Shown: positions 1 to 8,277, counted from the first letter of the stretch. The stretch is 64,000 bases of DNA from Brevundimonas sp. LM2 (GCF_002002865.1 NZ_CP019508.1:558001-622000), one strand, 5' to 3'. Made by a program: numbers and translations. The notes: a model not told the origin generated them from the letters alone.

Positions 1-390
1 CACCAGCAGCAGGCAGAACGGGTTTTCCAGCCCGCCGGTGAAGGCCAGCAGGGCGGTCAGCTGCAGGATGTCGAAGCCCAGGTGCATGGCCGTCTGGCGA
101 CCGTCCGGCAGGCGGCTGTCGGTCTGGCGCAGGCGCGACATGGCCGACAGGTTCATCACGGCGCTGGCCCCGATGACCGTCAGGCATTCCCACACCGGCA
201 GGGGGAAATGCAGCATCATGACCAGGACGATGACCGTCGCCGTCTGTCCGGCGATGGCCAGCCAGCGCAGGATGATCAGGGTGCGCAGGCTCAGGCCCCG
301 GGCGCGCCGGGGCAGTTCGCGCCATCCGGGCAGGGGGGTGCCCTGCGACGTGTTGGCCGCCAGGGCCGGGCTGGTTTCGCTCTGATCCAC
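1..390 (-). CDS. regB: Redox sensor histidine kinase RegB/PrrB/ActS family, N-terminal part (cut by window edge)
   Basis: Only the first 130 codons lie in the window; the kinase core is beyond position 1. The reading frame starts at a GTG (388-390) and encodes several hydrophobic segments. Residues 119-125 read GGLENPF, which matches the GGLxNPF motif of the RegB/PrrB/ActS family, a membrane-embedded site implicated in quinone sensing. The stretch around residues 36-50 (RTLIILRWLAIAGQ) is also typical of the family. RegB phosphorylates the response regulator RegA in response to redox state and controls respiration and energy genes. The divergent neighbour is senC, which is a recurrent partner of regB-regA in alphaproteobacteria and supports the call. 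GTG was chosen because no ATG lies near the start; regA should lie to the left. Confidence 0.85.
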   Translation of the reverse strand, partial: MDQSETSPALAANTSQGTPLPGWRELPRRARGLSLRTLIILRWLAIAGQTATVIVLVMMLHFPLPVWECLTVIGASAVMNLSAMSRLRQTDSRLPDGRQTAMHLGFDILQLTALLAFTGGLENPFCLLLV

Positions 391-445
391 GACGGGTCTA
401 TAGACCGTCCCCGCCGCCCTGTCGGCCCTGCCCTGCGGAGACACG

Positions 446-1069
446 ATGCCACGCCGTTCCATTCTGTTGTTCGCCGGCGCCTGCGTCGCCATCGCCGCCG
501 CCCTGGCGGCCGTGACCGTGGTCGTGGTGACCGGTCGGGATCAGGCCGCGGCTGTGGCCGACGGCTCCGCGACCGGCCAGGCCTCGGTCGGCGGACCGTT
601 CCAGCTGGTCAACCAGGACGGACAGGCCGTCGACCAGACCCTGCTGAACGGCCGATGGAGCCTTGTTTTCTTCGGCTTCACCTATTGCCCCGATTTCTGC
701 CCCACCACGCTCCAGGCCCTGGAGGCGACCAAGGCCCGGCTGGGTCCGGCGGCCGACGACATCCAGATCGTCTTCGTCTCGGTGGATCCGGCGCGGGACA
801 CGCCCCAGGCCCTGAAGGACTATCTGGCCAGCGACGGCTTTCCGGCCGGGGTCGTCGGCCTGACCGGCACGGAGACCCAGGTGAAGGCGGCCGCCGACGT
901 CTACCGCGCCTATTACGAAAAGGTCGGCACGGGGCCGGACTACACCATGAACCATTCCCTGACGGTCTATCTGATGGGCCCCGACGGCCGCTTCCGTTCG
1001 GCCCTCGCCCACGACCTCGGGCCCGAACGGTCGGCCCAGCTGATCCAGCGGGTGATGGCGCGCGGTTAG
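446..1069 (+). CDS. senC: SCO1/SenC/PrrC family copper chaperone
   Basis: A 207-residue protein with one N-terminal membrane anchor (about residues 5-29) and a thioredoxin-like periplasmic domain. The copper-binding set of the family is complete: C81 and C85 in CPDFC, and H170 in YTMNHS. SCO proteins deliver copper to, or reduce, the CuA site of cytochrome c oxidase at the outer face of the inner membrane. The gene starts at ATG 446, only 55 bases from the divergent regB start, so the two probably share a control region. Its TAG stop falls inside the first unit of a heptamer repeat (see 1066-1182). Confidence 0.93.
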   Translation: MPRRSILLFAGACVAIAAALAAVTVVVVTGRDQAAAVADGSATGQASVGGPFQLVNQDGQAVDQTLLNGRWSLVFFGFTYCPDFCPTTLQALEATKARLGPAADDIQIVFVSVDPARDTPQALKDYLASDGFPAGVVGLTGTETQVKAAADVYRAYYEKVGTGPDYTMNHSLTVYLMGPDGRFRSALAHDLGPERSAQLIQRVMARG

Positions 1070-1182
1070 GGCTTAGGGCTTAGGTCTTAGGGCTTAGGTC
1101 TTAGGGCTTAGCCCAGCTTCGGCTCCACCCCCGCGTCGTCGTCGCTACTCCCTAAGCCCTAAGCCCTACGACCTAAGCCCTC
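1066..1182. repeat. Inverted-arm tandem heptamer element, TTAGGGC family
   Basis: From 1066 there are six head-to-tail 7-bp units, TTAGGGC or TTAGGTC, ending near 1110. After a spacer of about 40 bases the reverse-complement units (CCTAAGC/CCTACGA) follow at about 1149-1180. The two arms could pair to form a long hairpin in RNA or single-stranded DNA. The left arm starts on the senC stop codon and the right arm ends about 75 bases before the phaZ start. A second copy of the same family lies at 19024-19140. No promoter or terminator T-run is evident. Confidence 0.9.
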
Positions 1183-1258
1183 CCAGTTTAAATCCTTTTG
1201 CAGCGCAGCACGTTCTATGCTGGCATCACCGCCTCGGCGGGGCCGACCACGGGATCTC

Positions 1259-2539
1259 ATGCTCTACGCACTCCACGAGCTCGCCTATTCCTCGGCGCAG
1301 CCTTTCCGCCTCGGCGCGCAGATGGCGCGCCGGTTCTGGACCTCGCCGCTGAACCCGGCGTCCGAGACGGCCATCGGCCGCACCGCCTATGCCTCGGCCG
1401 AGCTGTTCGAGAGCGTCACCCGGCGCTACGGCAAGCCGGCCTGGGGCCTGGAGACCATCACCATCGACGACCAGCCGGTGCGCACCACCGAACAGGTCAT
1501 CTGGTCCAGCCCCTGGGTGCGGCTGCTGCGGTTCGCGCGCAACGTCGGCGACCTCAAACGGGCCGGAAAACCCGCCGCGGCCCCCGCCGTGCTGATCGTG
1601 GCCCCCCTGTCGGGCCACTATGCGACCCTGCTGCGCGGCACGGTGGAGACCTTCCTCCAGGACCACGACGTCTATGTCACCGACTGGGTCAACGCCCGTC
1701 AGGTGCCGATGCTGGAGGGGCGGTTCGACTTCCACGACTATATCGACCACATCCGCACCATGCTGGCCCAGATCGGGCCCCGCGCCCATGTGGTCGGTGT
1801 GTGTCAGCCGGGCCCGCCGGTGCTGGCCGCCGCCGCCATCATGGCGGCCGAGAACGACCCGAACCGTCCGGCCTCCATGACCTTCATGGGCTCGCCGATC
1901 GATGCCCGCCTGTCCCCGACCGTGACCAATCAGCTGGCCGAGGCCCGGCCGTTCGCCTGGTTCCAGTCCAACATGATCCACACCGTGCCCTGGCCCTATC
2001 CGGGCTTCGGCCGCGAGGTCTATCCGGGCTTCGTGCAGCTCTACAGCTTCATGTCGATGAACGAGCAGCGCCACAAGGACGCCCACTGGGAGTATTTCCG
2101 CGACCTGGTCGCGGGCGACGGCGACGGCGTCGACAAGCACGAGCATTTCTACGACGAATATCTGTCGGTCCTCGACCTGACAGAGGAATTCTACCTCCAG
2201 ACCATCGACATCGTCTTCCAGTCGCATCTGCTGCCGCGCGGCCTGCTGGAGCATCGGGGCGTGCCGGTCGACGTGACCCGGATCACCGACATCGGCCTGA
2301 TGACCGTCGAGGGCGAGAAGGACGACATCTCGGGCGTCGGCCAGACCCAGGCCGCCCATACCCTGTGCACCAACATCCCCGAGGACCGGCGGGTGCTTTA
2401 CGTCCAGCCGGAGGTCGGCCACTACGGCGTCTTCAACGGGCGGCGGTTCCGCGAGGACATCTACCCCCGCACCCGGGACTTTATCGCCAAGAATGAAACG
2501 CTCTGCGCCGTATCAAGCCGGACAACGGCTGCCGCTTGA
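1259..2539 (+). CDS. phaZ: Intracellular poly(3-hydroxybutyrate) depolymerase
   Basis: A 426-residue protein starting MLYALHELAY, the usual N-terminus of PhaZ1-type intracellular PHB depolymerases, so ATG 1259 is preferred over the upstream in-frame start at 1217. The enzyme cleaves stored polyhydroxybutyrate in cytoplasmic granules to release hydroxybutyrate units. The nucleophile is a cysteine: C182 in VVGVCQPGPP, where a classical lipase would have serine; this Cys (Cys183 in Ralstonia PhaZ1) defines the family. A conserved acidic segment (TVEGEKDD) and a late histidine (VGHYGVFNG) fit the Asp and His of the triad. The 3' end overlaps the next gene by 47 bases in another frame. Confidence 0.93.
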   Translation: MLYALHELAYSSAQPFRLGAQMARRFWTSPLNPASETAIGRTAYASAELFESVTRRYGKPAWGLETITIDDQPVRTTEQVIWSSPWVRLLRFARNVGDLKRAGKPAAAPAVLIVAPLSGHYATLLRGTVETFLQDHDVYVTDWVNARQVPMLEGRFDFHDYIDHIRTMLAQIGPRAHVVGVCQPGPPVLAAAAIMAAENDPNRPASMTFMGSPIDARLSPTVTNQLAEARPFAWFQSNMIHTVPWPYPGFGREVYPGFVQLYSFMSMNEQRHKDAHWEYFRDLVAGDGDGVDKHEHFYDEYLSVLDLTEEFYLQTIDIVFQSHLLPRGLLEHRGVPVDVTRITDIGLMTVEGEKDDISGVGQTQAAHTLCTNIPEDRRVLYVQPEVGHYGVFNGRRFREDIYPRTRDFIAKNETLCAVSSRTTAAA

Positions 2540-3218
2540 GGGCGGGGTTCAGCTGCGGCTGAGCGTCAACGCCCGCGCCCGGCGCATCTCGCTCCGCATC
2601 GACAGCCGGGCCGGGGAGGCGGTGGCCGTGGCCCCGACCGAGCGGCGGCTGGCCGATGCGGTCGCCTTCGCCCGGTCCAAGGCCGACTGGATCGCCGAAC
2701 GGCTGTCGGCCCGGCCCTCGGGCGCGGCCCTGGTGCCGGGGGCGGTCATCCCCCTGCGCGGCGGGACGGCGCGGCTGGAGGCGACCGGCGGGGCCGGGTC
2801 GGCGCGGCTGGTCGAGGGAGCGGACGGGCCACGGATCGTCTCGGGCGGGGAGGGCGAGGCCTTCGCCCGACGGGTCGTCAACCTGCTGAAGCGCCTGGCG
2901 CGCGAGGCCCTGACCGAACGCACCGAGGTGCATCTGCGGGCCCTGGGCCAGGCCCCGGTGACCCTGTCGATCAACGACCCGACCTCGCGCTGGGGCTCCT
3001 GCACCCCGGCGACGCGCGGGATCCGCTATTCGTGGCGAGTGGTCATGGCTCCGCCCGCGGTGCTGGACTATCTGGCCGCCCACGAGGTCGCCCACCTGGT
3101 CCATGCCGACCACAGCCCGGCCTACTGGGCGGTGGTGCACCGGCTGGTCGGCGACCACCGGCCGTTCCGCGCCTGGCTGAAGACCCATGGGGCCGGCCTG
3201 CACGCCGTGGGGCGCTGA
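2493..3218 (+). CDS. YgjP-like M48-type zinc metallopeptidase domain protein (DUF45)
   Basis: A 241-residue protein with the C-terminal YgjP/DUF45 signature: RWGSC at 166-170 followed by HEVAH at 197-201 and H207 in HADHSPAYW. These give the HExxH zinc site with a third histidine ligand. The family is widespread; E. coli YgjP has been described as a predicted metallopeptidase or UTP-related hydrolase, so the substrate is uncertain. It starts at ATG 2493 inside the end of phaZ, which suggests coupled translation. The N-terminal half carries the usual beta-rich domain. No signal peptide is visible. Confidence 0.85.
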   Translation: MKRSAPYQAGQRLPLEGGVQLRLSVNARARRISLRIDSRAGEAVAVAPTERRLADAVAFARSKADWIAERLSARPSGAALVPGAVIPLRGGTARLEATGGAGSARLVEGADGPRIVSGGEGEAFARRVVNLLKRLAREALTERTEVHLRALGQAPVTLSINDPTSRWGSCTPATRGIRYSWRVVMAPPAVLDYLAAHEVAHLVHADHSPAYWAVVHRLVGDHRPFRAWLKTHGAGLHAVGR

Positions 3219-3222
3219 CCCG

Positions 3223-5274
3223 CTAGAAGAACAGCGGGTTGTCCGACTTCTCGGCGGCGGGCTCGGGTTCGGGGCGCTGATCGGCTGGCGGCCGCTCGGC
3301 CTCGGGCTGGGTTGGGACATAGGGCTCGCCCAGGGTCGGATCGACCGGATCGATGACGGTGCCGTCGCCGAACGGATCCTCGACCGCCCCCATCAGGTCG
3401 CCGATCGGATCGGGCGCGACCCAGCCCTCGGGCATGGCCGGGCCGTTGGGGATGGGCTGGACGTTCAGGCGCGGCAGGGAGGCCTCCATGAAGCCCTTCC
3501 AGATGGCGGCCGGGGCCGCGCCGCCGGTGACGCCGCGCATGGCGGAGTTGTCGTCCTTGCCGACCCAGACGGCGGCGACGAAGCCGCCGGTATAGCCGAC
3601 GAACCAGGCGTCCTTGTAATCCGAGGTCGTGCCGGTCTTGCCGGCCAGATCCCGGCCTTCGATCTGCACCGACCGCGCCGTGCCGCCGGTCACCACGCCC
3701 CGAAGCATCTGGTTCATATAGTAGAGCGCGGGGTTGTTGATCGCCTGTCCGCCGGCGGCGTCCCGGGCCGCGCGCTGATAGATGACCCGGCCCTGGGGGG
3801 TGCGGATGCGGCTGATGCCGTGGGCCTCGACCCGGCGGCCGCCGTTGGCGAAGGCGTCGTAGGCGGTGGCCATGTCGATCGGCGAGACCTCGACCGCGCC
3901 CAGGGCCATGGCCGGCTCCAGGCCGATCCGCGAGGAGATGCCCAGGCGGCGCGCCACGCCGGCCACGCTGTCGCGCCCGACCTGATCGGCGACATAGGCG
4001 GCCACGGTGTTGATCGACTGGGCCACGGCGTTGGCCATGGTCGTCTCGCCGATGAAGTTGCCGGAATAGTTGCGCGGGCTCCAGTTGCCGATCTGGACCG
4101 GCTCGTCGACCACCGGCGTCTGCGGCGTATAGCCGGCCTCCATGGCCGCCAGATAGACGAAGGGCTTGAAGGCCGATCCGGCCTGGCGGCGCGCATCGAC
4201 GGCGCGGTTGAACTGGCTGTCGGCATAGGAGGCCCCGCCGATCATGGCCCGGACCCGGCCGTCGCCGTCCAGGGCGACCAGGGCCGCCTGCTGCACGCCC
4301 TTGGAGCGGTCGCGCTCGAGGATGCGGCGCACGGCCCGCTCGGCCGAGGTCTGGATGGTCAGGTCCAGGGTCGTCTCGACCACCATGTCCTCGGTCGGCT
4401 CCCCGACCAGACCCCGGATCTCCTTGTCCAGCCAGTCGATGAAATACTGGGCGTGCTGGGTCGCCAGGGTGCGGGACACGCGAACCGGTTCCAGCACGGC
4501 GGCGGCGCGCTGTTCGCGGGTGATCACGCCGGTCTCTTCCATCTGGTCCAGCACGACGGTGGCGCGCACGGCGGCCCGCTCGCTCTCGGAGACGGGCGAA
4601 TAGCGCGACGGGGCCTTCAGCAGGCCGGCCAGCAGGGCGGCCTCGCCGACGGTCAGCTCCTTGGCCGCCTTGTCGAAATAGCGCTGCGACGCCGCCTCGA
4701 TGCCGTAGGCCCCCGCGCCGAAATAGACGCGGTTCAGATACAGGGCGAGGATTTCCTGTTTCGAGAACTTCATCTCCAGCCAGACGGCCAGCATCAGCTC
4801 CTGGACCTTGCGGCGGATGTTCTGGTCCGGCGTCAGGAACAGGTTCTTGGCCAGCTGCTGTGTCAGGGTCGAGCCGCCCTGGACGATCCGGCCGGCCCGC
4901 ATGTTCGAGGCCACGGCCCGGCTCATGCCGATGGGGTCGAAACCCGGATGCCAGTAGAAGCGCCGGTCCTCGATGGCGATGAAGGCGGCCGGCACATAGT
5001 CGGGCAGGGACGCCAGATCGGCGGGCGGGGCCTGTTGCGACCCGCGCGTGGCGATCAGGGCCCCGTTGCGGTCGAGATAGGTGATCGAAGGCTGGCGGTC
5101 GACATCATAGAGGGCCGAGGTGTCGGGCAGGCCGCGGGCGAAGACGGCGAAGAAGACGACCAGGAAGATCAGGCCCCAGACCGCCAGGACCGACATCCAG
5201 TAGAAAAAGCGCTGCAGCGGCGTGCGCGTCCCGCCCGTGCCGCCGCTTCGCGCTCCCTGAACCGGACCTGACAT
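3223..5274 (-). CDS. Class A penicillin-binding protein 1A (glycosyltransferase 51 plus transpeptidase)
   Basis: A 683-residue bifunctional cell-wall polymerase. One membrane segment lies at about 24-46. The GT51 domain carries catalytic E102 in EDRRFYWHPG and the motif GGSTLTQQLAKN (133-144). The transpeptidase domain has SAFK (S367, K370), SIN (420-422) and KTGT (546-549). It polymerises lipid II and cross-links peptidoglycan in the periplasm. ATG 5274 is chosen because it places a short basic cytoplasmic tail before the membrane segment; an in-frame start at 5361 would add 29 untypical residues. It is shorter than classical PBP1A and has a Pro/Glu-rich tail. It ends 4 bases from the convergent metallopeptidase gene. 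Confidence 0.93.
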   Translation of the reverse strand: MSGPVQGARSGGTGGTRTPLQRFFYWMSVLAVWGLIFLVVFFAVFARGLPDTSALYDVDRQPSITYLDRNGALIATRGSQQAPPADLASLPDYVPAAFIAIEDRRFYWHPGFDPIGMSRAVASNMRAGRIVQGGSTLTQQLAKNLFLTPDQNIRRKVQELMLAVWLEMKFSKQEILALYLNRVYFGAGAYGIEAASQRYFDKAAKELTVGEAALLAGLLKAPSRYSPVSESERAAVRATVVLDQMEETGVITREQRAAAVLEPVRVSRTLATQHAQYFIDWLDKEIRGLVGEPTEDMVVETTLDLTIQTSAERAVRRILERDRSKGVQQAALVALDGDGRVRAMIGGASYADSQFNRAVDARRQAGSAFKPFVYLAAMEAGYTPQTPVVDEPVQIGNWSPRNYSGNFIGETTMANAVAQSINTVAAYVADQVGRDSVAGVARRLGISSRIGLEPAMALGAVEVSPIDMATAYDAFANGGRRVEAHGISRIRTPQGRVIYQRAARDAAGGQAINNPALYYMNQMLRGVVTGGTARSVQIEGRDLAGKTGTTSDYKDAWFVGYTGGFVAAVWVGKDDNSAMRGVTGGAAPAAIWKGFMEASLPRLNVQPIPNGPAMPEGWVAPDPIGDLMGAVEDPFGDGTVIDPVDPTLGEPYVPTQPEAERPPADQRPEPEPAAEKSDNPLFF

Positions 5275-5410
5275 CGATATCCCCGACCTGACCGCGCCGT
5301 CATAGCCGGTCGCATGGCCTACACAAACGCAGTTCCCGTGAACGGCGCATGAAGGCTTCACGCCACCGTGATGACGGTTTCAGCCGAAACGATGGCGCGA
5401 CGGTTAACGA

Positions 5411-6022
5411 TCATCCATCGCGGTGCGCCAGCCAGACGGTGCCGTCGTCGGCCCAGACCCCCTGTTCGACGCGAAAGCCCGCGTCGGTCAGGGCTGCGGC
5501 ATAGTCTTCGGCGGCCAGGCTGCCATGATAAAGCGGCTCGCCCCGCCACCGGCCGACCGCATGGCCGAGCCGGTGTCCGGACGAGAACAGGACGGTGGCA
5601 CGCGGCGACGCGTGGGCCAGCAGGCGGGGCAGGGCCAGCCGCTGGTCCTCCGGGGTCAGGTGAAACAGGCTGTGCCAGGCCAGGATGCCGGCGAAGTGGC
5701 GGCCCAGATCGAGGGCGCGCATGTCGGCCTGGACGAAGCGGCCGCAGGGCAGCGCCTCGGTCGCATAGGCGATCAGCCGCGCCGAGGCGTCCACGCCAGT
5801 GACTTGAAGGCCGCGATCCAGCAGGGCCGCCGCCATCGGTCGCCCCGACCCGCAACCGACGTCGAGCACGGCGTCGCCGGGGGTCAGTCGCGCGGTGAAC
5901 CGGTCCAGCCAGACGCGATCGGCAGCGGTAAGGTCGGGGCCCCGATCCTCGATCCAGTCCGGCGCTCGCCGATCATACAGGTTGATGATGTCGGCGGCCG
6001 CCCGCGCGGCCGGATCGGTCAT
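5411..6022 (-). CDS. Class I SAM-dependent methyltransferase
   Basis: A 203-residue cytoplasmic protein with motif I VLDVGCGSGRPM, a second acidic strand (QVTGVDAS) and a post-III region (AGILAWHSLFHL), all typical of Rossmann-fold SAM methyltransferases. The substrate cannot be told from sequence. Its ATG overlaps the TGA of the upstream alpha/beta hydrolase gene (ATGA, 6019-6022), so the two genes are probably translated as a coupled pair. The 136 bases between it and the PBP gene upstream of 5410 show no recognisable feature. Confidence 0.85.
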   Translation of the reverse strand: MTDPAARAAADIINLYDRRAPDWIEDRGPDLTAADRVWLDRFTARLTPGDAVLDVGCGSGRPMAAALLDRGLQVTGVDASARLIAYATEALPCGRFVQADMRALDLGRHFAGILAWHSLFHLTPEDQRLALPRLLAHASPRATVLFSSGHRLGHAVGRWRGEPLYHGSLAAEDYAAALTDAGFRVEQGVWADDGTVWLAHRDG

Positions 6023-6978
6023 TCCGCGACGAAGGCGTCCAATGCCGCGTGGAAGGCGGCGGGCTGGTCCAGCATGATGAAATGGGCGCTGTCGTCGATG
6101 CGCTGAAGCTTGACGCCCGGAAGGCCGGAAAAGGCGTTCTGGTAGATGCCGTCGGTGATTGCCGGGGTCATGCCGGGAAGGTCGAATGCGACATAGACGA
6201 CCTCGGTGGGGACGGTGATCCGGCCCAGCTCCGGGCGCAGGTCCGTGACGATCAGCTCGCGATAGGCGTTGGACGACACCACCCGGTCGCTCGCGGCCGT
6301 ATCGGCCAGCACCGCCGCCTCGGCCGTCTCGTTGCGGACCATCGTCGCGACGGTCGCGGCGGCCCGGGCACGATAGGCCGCCTCCGGAGCCGTCAGCATG
6401 CCTGCATGGATCTGGTCGGCCGCCGGGGTGACGCTCTCCGCCGTGGGGTCGGTGCCGGGCGGGGCGAACATCGCGCCCATGAAGGGCACCATGTCCACGA
6501 CCATCAGCCGGCCCACGGCGTCGGGATGGCGGGCGGCCAGCATCATGGCGATGGTCCCGCCCATCGAGTGACCAACCACCACCGGGCGGTCCAGATCGCT
6601 CTCGGCGATGTAGCGGGCGATCTCTTCGGCGACGGGGGCGGCGACCGGGCCCTCGGCATTGCCGTCGACCGGGGCTCCGGCGAAGCCCTGGATGTGGATG
6701 CGGTGGACGCGCCAGCCGGCCCCCAGATGATCGACCGTGCCCTGCCAGATCTCGGGCGAGGAGCTGAGGCCGGGGATCAGGATGATGTCGCGCACCCCGG
6801 GGCCCGCCTCGCCATCCACCCGCACATGCAGGCGATCCGACTCGAAGGCCGCGTGATGGTGGCCGTGGTCCCCATGGACGGCGTCCTGCCGTCCCGTGGC
6901 GCGCGCCTCCCCGACACCGGCCAGGTTGGCGATCACGCCGAGGGCGGCGATCACGCCGGTCAGGATCTGGGCGTTCAT
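6019..6978 (-). CDS. Secreted alpha/beta hydrolase
   Basis: A 319-residue alpha/beta hydrolase with an N-terminal hydrophobic segment (about 4-26) that fits a signal peptide or anchor. A His-rich patch (GDHGHHH, about 36-42) follows it. The nucleophile elbow is GHSMGG with S138, the oxyanion region is LIPGLSSS, and a late HFIMLD supplies the catalytic histidine. Substrate is unknown. A clear paralogue is encoded at 55226-56125, sharing the ILIPGL, APVA..I.RYI, GHSMGG and MLDQP/MIDQP blocks. Start ATG 6978 is preceded by GGAG. It is divergent from the Rieske oxygenase gene. Confidence 0.87.
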   Translation of the reverse strand: MNAQILTGVIAALGVIANLAGVGEARATGRQDAVHGDHGHHHAAFESDRLHVRVDGEAGPGVRDIILIPGLSSSPEIWQGTVDHLGAGWRVHRIHIQGFAGAPVDGNAEGPVAAPVAEEIARYIAESDLDRPVVVGHSMGGTIAMMLAARHPDAVGRLMVVDMVPFMGAMFAPPGTDPTAESVTPAADQIHAGMLTAPEAAYRARAAATVATMVRNETAEAAVLADTAASDRVVSSNAYRELIVTDLRPELGRITVPTEVVYVAFDLPGMTPAITDGIYQNAFSGLPGVKLQRIDDSAHFIMLDQPAAFHAALDAFVAE

Positions 6979-7085
6979 CGGATGGTCTCCAGGAGGGGCG
7001 CGGGCGAGGTCTGCGTTGGCGAAGCCGGCCTTGCAACCGTGCCTGCGGAATGGCGACGATGGGATTTTCTTTCTAGACTGTCCAG

Positions 7086-8204
7086 ATGCCCGCAGACAGC
7101 GCCCCCCTCCCGTCCAGTGCTCCCGAGGCCAAGGCCCCGCCCGCCGCCTTCGGCAAGGGGTTTGTGCTCGACACCTGGTATTTCGTCGCCCTGTCGCGCG
7201 ACGTCGCCGTGGCCTCACTCAAACGGCACGAACTGCTGGGCGAGCCGGTGCTGGTCGGGCGCCGCCGCGACGGCGCCGTCTATGCCATGCGCGACATCTG
7301 TCCGCACCGCGCCGCCCCGCTGTCGGCCGGGCGGCTGGTGCAGAAGCCGGGCGAGGGCGAGACGGTCGAATGCCCCTATCACGGCTGGCGCTTCGGCACC
7401 GACGGGGTCTGCGCCGCCATCCCGTCGCTGGTGGACGATCAGCCCTATGAGGCCGGGCGGATCCGGGTCCGCTCCTATCCGGTGGTGGAGAGCCAAGGGA
7501 TGGTGTTCGTCTATGTCCGGTCGGACCCCCGCTCGGACGCCGAGCCCGACCATCCGCCCCCGACCTTCCCGGGCGTGGTCGGCGGCGACGCCAAACTGGT
7601 CGAGTTCATGGATTTCGACAGCCATATCGACCATGCGGTCGTCGGCCTGATGGACCCCGCCCATGGTCCCTATGTGCACCAGCAGTGGTGGTGGCGGTCC
7701 GAGCATTCGATGCACGAGAAGGCCAAGCGGTTCGAGCCGCGCGATCTGGGCTTCGCCATGGTCCGCCACGCGCCGTCGTCGAACAGCCGGGCCTACAAGA
7801 TCCTGGGCGGGGCTCCGGCGACCGAGATCACCTTCCGCCTGCCCGGCTATCGCTGGGAGCATATCCAGGTCGGCGAGCGGCAGGTGCTGGCCCTGACCTG
7901 CCTGACCCCGGTGACGGAGACCAAGACGCGGATCACCCAGATCTTCTGGTCCGACCACTGGGTGTTCGGCATCGCCCGACCCTTCCTGCGGCTGGGCGTC
8001 ATCGCCTTCCTGAAACAGGACGGCGGCATGGTGAACCTGCAGAACGAGGGGCTGCGCTACGACCCCGCCCTGATCTGGATCGACGACGCCGACCGGCAGG
8101 CCAAATGGTATCAGCAGCTGAAGCGCGAATGGGCGAAAAGCCGCGCCGAGGGGCGCGACTTTTCAAATCCGGTCCAGCCGGCGGTGCTGAGGTGGAAGAG
8201 CTGA
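7086..8204 (+). CDS. Rieske [2Fe-2S] aromatic ring-hydroxylating oxygenase, alpha subunit
   Basis: A 372-residue oxygenase. The Rieske cluster ligands are C72 and H74 (CPHRAAPLS) and C96 and H99 (CPYHGW). The catalytic domain contains the mononuclear-iron segment around DHAVVGLMDPAHGPYVH, which resembles the D-x2-H-x4-H pattern of the family. Such enzymes hydroxylate or demethylate aromatic and related compounds using electrons from a separate reductase. No reductase, ferredoxin or beta subunit lies nearby, so it must use a partner encoded elsewhere. Substrate is not predictable. Start ATG 7086 gives a 20-residue Ala/Pro-rich leader. It is followed by an inverted heptamer repeat. Confidence 0.9.
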   Translation: MPADSAPLPSSAPEAKAPPAAFGKGFVLDTWYFVALSRDVAVASLKRHELLGEPVLVGRRRDGAVYAMRDICPHRAAPLSAGRLVQKPGEGETVECPYHGWRFGTDGVCAAIPSLVDDQPYEAGRIRVRSYPVVESQGMVFVYVRSDPRSDAEPDHPPPTFPGVVGGDAKLVEFMDFDSHIDHAVVGLMDPAHGPYVHQQWWWRSEHSMHEKAKRFEPRDLGFAMVRHAPSSNSRAYKILGGAPATEITFRLPGYRWEHIQVGERQVLALTCLTPVTETKTRITQIFWSDHWVFGIARPFLRLGVIAFLKQDGGMVNLQNEGLRYDPALIWIDDADRQAKWYQQLKREWAKSRAEGRDFSNPVQPAVLRWKS

Positions 8205-8207
8205 AGG

Positions 8208-8277
8208 GGTGGCTGGTGGCTGGTGGCTCAGTCCGCCGATGAACGACGAACTTCCAGCCACCCGCCACCCGCCACCA
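8208..8277. repeat. Inverted-arm tandem heptamer element, GGTGGCT/GGTGGCG family
   Basis: Three perfect GGTGGCT units (8208-8228) are followed, after a 27-base spacer, by AGCCACC and two CGCCACC units (8256-8276), which are the reverse complements. The design of two inverted arms of tandem 7-bp units around a short spacer is the same as that of the TTAGGGC elements at 1066 and 19024, although the unit sequence is unrelated. It sits between the convergent Rieske oxygenase and tetR genes, four bases after the oxygenase stop, and could act as a bidirectional hairpin. Confidence 0.88.

Noticed and set aside
3187..5271. 694-codon open frame antisense to the PBP gene
   Set aside because: High-GC shadow: composition is Gly/Arg/Asp/His-rich without domains, and the other strand encodes complete GT51 and transpeptidase motifs.
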